Positions 1 through 4,542 of a stretch of DNA of 6,299 bases are shown here, piece after piece. Below the pieces are notes generated by a model, which saw only the letters and a program-made list of their open reading frames with translations, was not told where the DNA came from and ran no database searches. Source of the DNA: Globobulimina sp. (Eukaryota > Foraminifera > Rotaliida); NCBI GenBank assembly GCA_003354225.1, contig PIVH01000318.1:1-6299 (forward strand), read 5' to 3'. The number at the start of each line of letters is the position of its first letter. Position 1 is the stretch's first letter. A program made the translations under genes and the position numbers.

Positions 1-1
1 A

Positions 2-931
2 CAAAATAGAAAACAAACAAGAAAACATCAATCAAAAAAAATCACAATCAAATATGATGCGAACCAACAAACAGAATCCGATGAATCCGTGCAAATACAG
101 TTAAAAACAGAAACACTTTTGCATTTGCTAACTAATAATAAAATAATATTGCACAGACCATCACCATTTATTGCGTTAACAGCCGATATTATCAATGAAG
201 CAAAAAATAATTCAGCACCCCCATATTGGACAGATGTATATAATGCAATATTAGATATGCGACAAAATGGAGTTGCATCAAATGCAGAGGTGGATCGATT
301 AGGCGCCGGATGTTTATTTGATAAATCCGCAGATCTAAAAACGCAAAGATTCCATGTCATGGTATCGTTGTTATTATCATCACAAACAAGGGACTGTGTA
401 ACAGCACAATCAGTGCATAATTTGCAACGCCATTTTAATGGTTTAACAGTGGACTCAATTTGTGAGGTTACAAATATGAAAGAGATAAATGATTGTATTC
501 GTATCGTTGGCTTTCATAATAAAAAAACAAAGTATTTATTTAAAATGGCTAATGTGTTAAAAAATAAATATGGAGGGAATGTCCCGAATGCATTGAATGA
601 ATTATTGCATTTACCAGGAATTGGACCAAAAATGGCATATATTGCTATGCAAATTATATGGAATAAAAATATTGGCATTGGTGTGGATGTTCATTGTCAT
701 CGAATACTGAATTTATTGAATTGGACAAGAAATAAGAAATGTAAAACAGCTGAACATACAAGGAAAGAAATTCAACAATGGATGCCGCAGCGTTTATGGC
801 CGTCGATCAATCATTTGTTTGTAGGATTTGGTCAAACTGTTTGTAAGCCAAGAAATCCAAAGTGTCATCTTTGTGAAATGAAACAATTCTGTCCAACTGG
901 GAAAAAATTGTGCAATGAAAAAACTTTATGA
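2..931 (+). CDS. NTH1: Endonuclease III homologue (NTHL1-like DNA glycosylase/AP lyase), 5' partial
   Basis: This bifunctional base-excision-repair enzyme removes oxidised pyrimidines and cleaves the strand by beta-elimination. Numbering the codon at nt 2 as residue 1, 309 residues are visible. The helix-hairpin-helix LPGIGPKMA carries the catalytic Lys210 (nt 629-631). VDVHCHRI supplies the catalytic Asp229 (nt 686-688). Cys281, 288, 291 and 297 form the C-X6-C-X2-C-X5-C iron-sulphur cluster loop (nt 842-892). LLSSQT and VGFGQTVC are also family motifs, and the sequence resembles animal NTHL1 more than bacterial Nth. The frame is open to the window edge. A start at nt 89 would be GTG, and the first in-frame ATG (nt 257) falls after the conserved PPYW segment (about nt 221-232), so the true start is upstream, perhaps across an intron. 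The first 30 or so codons are K/N/Q/E-rich and may be a targeting or flexible tail, or non-coding. Stop is TGA at 929-931. All catalytic residues are intact. Confidence 0.94.
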   Translation, partial: QNRKQTRKHQSKKITIKYDANQQTESDESVQIQLKTETLLHLLTNNKIILHRPSPFIALTADIINEAKNNSAPPYWTDVYNAILDMRQNGVASNAEVDRLGAGCLFDKSADLKTQRFHVMVSLLLSSQTRDCVTAQSVHNLQRHFNGLTVDSICEVTNMKEINDCIRIVGFHNKKTKYLFKMANVLKNKYGGNVPNALNELLHLPGIGPKMAYIAMQIIWNKNIGIGVDVHCHRILNLLNWTRNKKCKTAEHTRKEIQQWMPQRLWPSINHLFVGFGQTVCKPRNPKCHLCEMKQFCPTGKKLCNEKTL

Positions 932-1025
932 TTTTGGTTCAACGCAACTGTGTTATCATAATTCTTAATAATGGCAATTTTTTATAGATGTTAAACTGAT
1001 TTTATTTTGATAATATTTGATTGGA

Positions 1026-1031
1026 AATAAA
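1026..1031 (+). promoter_or_regulatory. Possible polyadenylation signal of the glycosylase gene
   Basis: AATAAA lies 95 nt after the glycosylase stop and is followed by T-rich sequence; another copy is at 1120-1125. In DNA this AT-rich the hexamer occurs often by chance, so only its position supports it. Confidence 0.35.
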
Positions 1032-1116
1032 ATTAATTCAAAAGGAAAATTATTTTGTATTATATATATTAGTTAATAGTAAAAATCAAGTATATATATC
1101 AAGTAATGTCATAATA

Positions 1117-1415
1117 TTAAATAAAAATATATTTCCGTATCCATTTATTAATAGCAAATTGGCACACAAAATATTGGAGAAATCCATCAACGAAGTTTGA
1201 ATACGGAAATATGGTGAATTGAATGATACCAATATGTAATACAAAATAAATAATATTCCCAATCAACGTAACATTTATTATAACAATAAAATTAAAATCA
1301 GTTTTAATACCACGCCATTCTGAAAAGTTTGCAATGCTTCAGTTCGGTTTTGGTTGTGCATATACGGAGATATACCTGTTTGTGGACAGTCAGAATCGTT
1401 AATCCAGATACTCAT
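1117..1415 (-). CDS. Candidate small membrane protein, two exons, 80 aa
   Basis: I do not recognise this protein. Leftward, an ATG at 1415-1413 opens a 13-codon exon ending CAACAG, followed by a GTATAT donor. Removing 1375-1320 (56 nt, ending TTTTCAG) joins it in frame to 67 open codons that stop at TAA 1119-1117. The joined product has a short polar N-terminus beginning MSIWINDSDCPQT, then a hydrophobic segment at about residues 24-51, and a C-terminus ending WIRKYIFI. Without splicing the ATG gives a 45-residue frame stopping at about 1278-1276, and the second-exon frame is blocked by TGA at 1341-1339, so the long product needs the splice. An in-frame TGA (1430-1428) lies upstream of the ATG. 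It lies downstream of the orphan gene on the same strand. A run of 67 open codons with Trp, Pro, Gly and Cys in such AT-rich DNA is suggestive but not proof. Confidence 0.42.
1129..1212. repeat. 12-bp perfect inverted repeat, arms 1129-1140 and 1201-1212
   Basis: ATATTTCCGTAT at 1129-1140 is the exact reverse complement of ATACGGAAATAT at 1201-1212, with a 60-nt spacer. A near copy, ATACGGAGATAT, occurs at 1362-1373 (11 of 12 match). The arms fall inside the candidate second exon (1319-1117), where they would encode IFPY and IRKY, so the repeat could be a coincidence of coding sequence. I see no clear target-site duplication. Confidence 0.4.
1320..1375 (-). other. Candidate 56-nt spliceosomal intron in the small membrane-protein gene
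   Basis: On the minus strand the junctions read CAG|GTATAT and CTTTTCAG|AATGG. A CTGA-containing stretch sits about 20 nt before the acceptor and could hold the branch point. The donor hexamer is the same as that of the candidate intron at 1508-1551. Splicing moves the reading frame from one that stops after 45 codons to one of 80 codons. Confidence 0.42.
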
Positions 1416-1507
1416 TTTTAATGTTTTTCATTGTGGCATTAAAATTAATCAAATTTAGGATAAATTTAGCAGCAAACAACAAAAACAAATACAAATACTA
1501 GAGAATT

Positions 1508-1551
1508 GTATATACACTCACCATTATCAATTTTCCTCTATTTTTTTCCAG
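1508..1551 (+). other. Candidate 44-nt intron (or trans-splice acceptor) on the plus strand
   Basis: The stretch begins GTATAT, then carries a CTCACC/TTATCAAT region that could hold a branch point, a clear pyrimidine tract CCTCTATTTTTTTCC, and ends in CAG. An ATG follows 4 nt after the acceptor. The frame upstream of the donor is open only back to TAG at 1467-1469 and has no ATG, so the intron could lie in a 5' UTR or follow further exons. Confidence 0.38.
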
Positions 1552-1555
1552 ATCA

Positions 1556-1675
1556 ATGAGTAAAAACATCGATAACAACAAAAGATGTTTGCGAAATGAG
1601 AGAGCAAAAGAAAAAAGAAAACAATCTAAAAACAATACACAAAAAACATATAAGTACTATATCGAGGAGGAGTGA
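1556..1675 (+). CDS. Candidate 39-aa basic ORF or terminal exon
   Basis: ATG at 1556 opens 39 codons to TGA at 1673-1675. The product is dominated by Lys, Asn, Arg and Glu and ends YYIEEE. I recognise no domain. Its only support is the good splice-acceptor-like sequence just upstream; the composition is low complexity and could be non-coding AT-rich DNA. If the preceding intron is real, this may be the last exon of a rightward gene or of an alternative glycosylase transcript. Confidence 0.2.
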   Translation: MSKNIDNNKRCLRNERAKEKRKQSKNNTQKTYKYYIEEE

Positions 1676-1699
1676 AAAGATGTACAACAAAAAAGTCGA

Positions 1700-1802
1700 A
1701 GCGGGTATAAAAGTTACATATATCTAAAGTTTGCATAATGTGCCAACTTTGCAGTCAGATTTAGAAATACTAATTAAAACTAAAGCAACTTTTATATCCG
1801 TT
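1700..1802. repeat. Long imperfect inverted repeat (stem-loop), arms 1700-1715 and 1787-1802
   Basis: The left arm AGCGGGTATAAAAGTT pairs with the right arm AACTTTTATATCCGTT over 16 positions: 14 Watson-Crick pairs and two G-T pairs if transcribed rightward. The 71-nt loop has its own smaller complementarities (1723-1728 with 1760-1765, and 1726-1731 with 1745-1750). It begins 25 nt after the 39-codon frame and ends 28 nt beyond the orphan gene's stop. In RNA of the minus strand the two G-T positions become mismatches, so a rightward transcript would fold better. Each arm contains TATAAAAG in opposite orientation. It could be a 3'-end structure, a short non-coding RNA or the remnant of a miniature element. 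Confidence 0.5.
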
Positions 1803-1830
1803 GTAACCAAAAAAAAAGAGAGGGGAAAAA

Positions 1831-3231
1831 TTAAAAAGTATTATTTTGTACAAATTTATGATAGTTTACACATAAATTACATCCAGAAGTAGTTGAATGT
1901 ACCGGTGCGTTGCTAAGGGCACCAATGTTGTTTTTCATATTAATATTATTCTTGTCATCATACAATTTTAACCAGTTCAAGAAAGCACGATCAATGTCGC
2001 AGGGATCATATAATTTTAATCCGCGGCCGTCCTCAGGCAATTGTGCGGTGTAAGATTGCTCCATGTCGTAGCAATATGAGGTTCGGCTATATTCGCTGAT
2101 GTCGTTCCCGCTGTTATACACAGACAGCACCACAAGGTCCGCATCGCACGGCGCCGGAGGCTTCATCAGATTGGAGCCGTTATAGTAGCTCGCCTCTAAC
2201 ATGTAAGGCTGCACTGCGCCGGCCACAGTATTGATATTATGCGTTTTGGTGTTCATGGCAATATATTGCTGGTTATGGCCAGTATGTAACTGATACTGCC
2301 GGAGATCGAATAGCTTCATAGGAATTACTGTCGGATTGGACTGCCATAATATCTCCATAGTGGGGGAATATTTGAGTACACCGGTCCGGATTTCTTGTAG
2401 AATATCAGCCGAAGTCACATCGTATTTGCAATCAATGTCAACCATGTCATTCCAATACGCGTTTTCTAAGATCAATGGGGAATATTTGCAGCGAGAACTG
2501 TACCAAGTATCGGGAATGGAAGCTATTTGTTTGGATATGGCAGACCAAGACGTGTATTCATCCAATATTAGCAGTAAGTTGTTGTCATATTTCTGTTTGA
2601 GATAATGGATAAAGAGAGGCGGCAAATCCTTGATGAAACTGAATAAATTGTCTGTTTCTATTTGTTTGCTGTCAGAATATGCAGCTGACTGTACATCAAC
2701 ATGTTGGTTAAATAGTTGCTTCAACTGATTTTTGTTGATTTTGAAGAAAAAGAGGCTGTCATCCATGATGTATCTGGGTATTGTGTGGATGCACAAACTT
2801 AAGTGGACAATGCTGGTAAATATGACCCGTTTGCGGCGGAGGGGTTGCAGCGCAAAATAATATTTACGACATAAGTCAATAATACATAAAGGCATATCGG
2901 TGTTTGTCGAGGTCATGTAGCCGATGGTTATAATACGGTGCAATTCCAATTGTGGATTATCTACAAATTGTTCTGGTGAGCAATAATTATCGTTGTCCAT
3001 ATTGCAGCGCTGCTGAAATATACCAAATGTTGTATACTGAATCCGATCATAAATTGCAGATTTGCTTGAATTTGATGGCGATGTTTGGCATTTGATTATT
3101 GACTCTGTTCGGTAATGGATATTGATTGATGATGAAATATTATTCTTATTCTTATTTTTTGAGGGTGTTGCTTTTATGAGATGTTGTTCGTACGAATGTT
3201 CTGGCGGCAATTTCTGACATAAACTACCCAT
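1831..3231 (-). CDS. Orphan protein of unknown function, about 466 aa
   Basis: I do not recognise this protein. The first in-frame ATG is at 3231-3229, giving 466 residues; the frame is open back to TAA at 3327-3325, but a start at 3294 would be TTG. Numbering from that ATG, residues 2-60 are polar and Ser/Asn/Lys-rich. At about 111-129 is MPLCIIDLCRKYYFALQPL, a helix-like motif of the kind found in many protist proteins with F-box-like ends. The C-terminal half has scattered Cys, Trp and Tyr and several acidic stretches. The tail contains SGCNLC, a CXXC pair. The region just upstream (about 3294-3235) would translate as a strongly hydrophobic segment, but it is a T-rich tract ending AG two bases before the ATG, so I read it as a splice-acceptor or UTR tract. 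The C-terminal third is much more GC-rich than its surroundings, near 65% at nt 2101-2160. Confidence 0.8.
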   Translation of the reverse strand: MGSLCQKLPPEHSYEQHLIKATPSKNKNKNNISSSINIHYRTESIIKCQTSPSNSSKSAIYDRIQYTTFGIFQQRCNMDNDNYCSPEQFVDNPQLELHRIITIGYMTSTNTDMPLCIIDLCRKYYFALQPLRRKRVIFTSIVHLSLCIHTIPRYIMDDSLFFFKINKNQLKQLFNQHVDVQSAAYSDSKQIETDNLFSFIKDLPPLFIHYLKQKYDNNLLLILDEYTSWSAISKQIASIPDTWYSSRCKYSPLILENAYWNDMVDIDCKYDVTSADILQEIRTGVLKYSPTMEILWQSNPTVIPMKLFDLRQYQLHTGHNQQYIAMNTKTHNINTVAGAVQPYMLEASYYNGSNLMKPPAPCDADLVVLSVYNSGNDISEYSRTSYCYDMEQSYTAQLPEDGRGLKLYDPCDIDRAFLNWLKLYDDKNNINMKNNIGALSNAPVHSTTSGCNLCVNYHKFVQNNTF

Positions 3232-3471
3232 TTCTTTGAGATTGGAGGCCAAAAACAAAAACGAAAAGAAAACATAAATCAACCCTATTATCAAAGAAAT
3301 ATATATGTCAAAAATGTACAGATATTAAATGTTAATTCGTTAATTTGCGTTGCATGCAAGAGAGGACATGATGACTACTGACTAGTTTGCTGATATGATG
3401 AACATTGTAACACGAAAACGAATAGTCAGAGGTTCGTACTTGTGACTCTCCGTTGTTTATGCACAAATCAA
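3232..3471. promoter_or_regulatory. 240-nt spacer: kinase-like gene 3' end and orphan gene 5' region
   Basis: Both flanking genes point left, so this should hold the pseudokinase 3' UTR and the orphan gene's promoter. On the minus strand a TATATAT run (about 3306-3300) precedes a pyrimidine-rich tract (about 3275-3239) that ends in AG at 3235-3234, two bases before the orphan ATG. A perfect 10-bp palindrome TTGCATGCAA occupies 3350-3359 and sits beside two tandem GTTAATT(C/T) units (3331-3346). No leftward AATAAA is visible after the kinase-like stop. The roles assigned are inference from position. Confidence 0.35.
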
Positions 3472-4506
3472 TCAGCTGGCAAATGTTGCTAAAACATATG
3501 TCGATATCATTTGGACAATGCCATATGGCAAAATGTATTTGTTTCTGCGCCTACAATATGCATTCACTAAACTCAATTTTCGCAAGTTCCAATCCCAGAT
3601 AAATTCCTCTTTATCATAACCAAGCTCAATATATAAATCCTTAAATAACCTCCTCACATAATTGTAGTTGGGTTGTTGTGCAAATTTCATTCCTCTCCAA
3701 TATGACATATAAGTTGCAAATGCCAATGCAAATTCATGTGGTAAATCTTGACACAACTCTTGCATTGATATCTGCATTTTTTTTTGTAAAATTACCTCAT
3801 TTGTTTTTGCAACTTTCTTCAATCCGGACCAAGGTAACTTTCCTCGACATACAAAATACAGTAATACATAACCAATCGATTCCAAATCATCTCTCCGCGA
3901 TGACGCAATGCCCAAATGGTGATTGATTGATGCATACCGTCGACAGTTCTTCATTCGTTTACCTTCACAATATTGAATATGTTGTTGTGTCTTTGGATTT
4001 ATATAAAAATCCATATGTCCGAAACCCACAAAATAAATATCATTATGCTTTACACCAAAATGAATAGGATTTATACTGTTGTGAATAAATTTGTTAGTAT
4101 GGATGTTTTCAATCGTAGCTAATAATTTATCTGCAATGAGCAGGATAGTTTTCAGAGTAAATTTATAGTTACAAAATTCAAATAATTGCTGGAGAGTAAC
4201 ATCAAATAACTCCATCACAACCATACGATAGCTATCACTGTCAAAACCTGTCCAATATATTTCTGGTATTCCAGTTTCGCTTTGCAGTCTCAGGTATTTT
4301 GAGGATTGCCATTTGAGATAAACATCTTGATGCTTATTATTATGATGATTCCGCTTAATTGCAACATATTGCTTTGTAAGGATATTGGTTCCATAATATG
4401 TATCATGGTAACGACCTTTACAAATCATGTAGTCGGCAGATTGGATAAATGAATATGTATTATCTATAATTATGGGTAGAGGAGGTGTCTCAATATCGTT
4501 TTCCAT
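3472..4506 (-). CDS. Casein kinase 1-family pseudokinase with C-terminal extension
   Basis: The fold is clearly CK1: GTN-VAIK (Lys51), GIPEIYWTG, MVVMELF-LQQLFEFC, FTLKTILLIAD, the substrate-binding-type RYASINHHLGI (190-200) and SRRDDLESIGYVLLYF (203-218), then LPWSGLK. The catalytic machinery is gone. The glycine loop reads CKGRYH instead of GSGSFG. The helix-C Glu is Gln67. HRDxKPxN reads HNSINPIH, so the catalytic Asp is Ser144 and the Mg-binding Asn is His149. DFG reads GFG, so the metal-binding Asp is Gly161. Only the beta-3 Lys51 remains, so phosphotransfer is unlikely; a scaffold or inhibitor role is inferred from other pseudokinases. Residues 301-344 extend past the domain and end in LPYGIVQMISTYV, a short F-box-like helix motif. 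The start is secure: TAA (4509-4507) directly precedes the ATG in frame. The upstream esterase frame ends only 36 nt away. Confidence 0.92.
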   Translation of the reverse strand: MENDIETPPLPIIIDNTYSFIQSADYMICKGRYHDTYYGTNILTKQYVAIKRNHHNNKHQDVYLKWQSSKYLRLQSETGIPEIYWTGFDSDSYRMVVMELFDVTLQQLFEFCNYKFTLKTILLIADKLLATIENIHTNKFIHNSINPIHFGVKHNDIYFVGFGHMDFYINPKTQQHIQYCEGKRMKNCRRYASINHHLGIASSRRDDLESIGYVLLYFVCRGKLPWSGLKKVAKTNEVILQKKMQISMQELCQDLPHEFALAFATYMSYWRGMKFAQQPNYNYVRRLFKDLYIELGYDKEEFIWDWNLRKLSLVNAYCRRRNKYILPYGIVQMISTYVLATFAS

Positions 4507-4542
4507 TTATACCTAAAGTCCTAAACTATAAAAAAAATGTTT
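4507..4542 (-). promoter_or_regulatory. 36-nt intergenic spacer with T-tract and AG
   Basis: Between the esterase stop (TGA 4545-4543) and the kinase-like ATG the minus strand carries eight T residues (4537-4530) followed by ATAG, the AG ending at 4526, 19 nt before the kinase-like start codon. Two further AGs follow. This is the layout of a 3' splice site. Removing any intron that starts inside the esterase 3' end does not fuse the two frames in the options I tried (joins at GAT-G run into TAG or TGA), so the two are separate proteins. The site could be a trans-splice acceptor or simply a very short spacer. Confidence 0.45.

Larger units (their letters stand above)
932..1830. other. Convergent intergenic region, 899 nt
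   Basis: This region separates the 3' end of the rightward glycosylase gene from the 3' end of the leftward orphan gene. It is very AT-rich apart from a less AT-rich patch at about 1310-1405, which coincides with the candidate small spliced gene described separately. It also contains a candidate rightward intron, a short basic frame and two inverted repeats. At 932-1116 I see only AT-rich sequence with AATAAA motifs and a TATATATA run. I recognise no tRNA, rRNA or spliceosomal RNA here. Confidence 0.6.

Noticed and set aside
89-91. GTG start for the glycosylase
   Set aside because: The frame is open to the window edge and GTG is not a usual eukaryotic start; the ATG at 257 would cut into the conserved domain. 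The gene is 5' partial.
28-360. Leftward frame of 110 codons opposite the glycosylase
   Set aside because: It lies antisense to a conserved enzyme and shows no family features: a shadow.
1291-1308. 7-bp hairpin ATTAAAA-tcag-TTTTAAT
   Set aside because: A short A/T-only hairpin in very AT-rich DNA is expected by chance, and it falls within the candidate second exon.
1317-1396. Structured RNA with a 7-bp ATTCTGA/TCAGAAT closing stem
   Set aside because: The stem does not extend in either direction and I see no snoRNA boxes or snRNA motifs; the small spliced gene explains the region better.
1706-1713. TATAAAAG as a promoter for a rightward gene
   Set aside because: It is a good consensus, but nothing convincing starts downstream and the same motif is mirrored in the hairpin's other arm.
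2336-2605. Rightward 89-codon frame inside the orphan gene
   Set aside because: It starts at a non-ATG codon, has no recognisable features and is antisense to the longer frame.
3232-3294. N-terminal signal peptide or membrane anchor on the orphan protein (TTG start at 3294)
   Set aside because: The hydrophobic translation comes from a T-rich tract that ends in AG two bases before the first ATG. With no ATG upstream in frame, a splice tract or UTR is simpler. An upstream exon cannot be excluded.
3678-3926. Rightward 82-codon frame inside the pseudokinase gene
   Set aside because: It is antisense to well-conserved kinase-fold sequence.
3472-4506. Viral origin of the kinase-like gene
   Set aside because: Some large DNA viruses carry related kinases, but the SIN and RRDDLES signatures are cellular CK1 type and no viral gene lies nearby.
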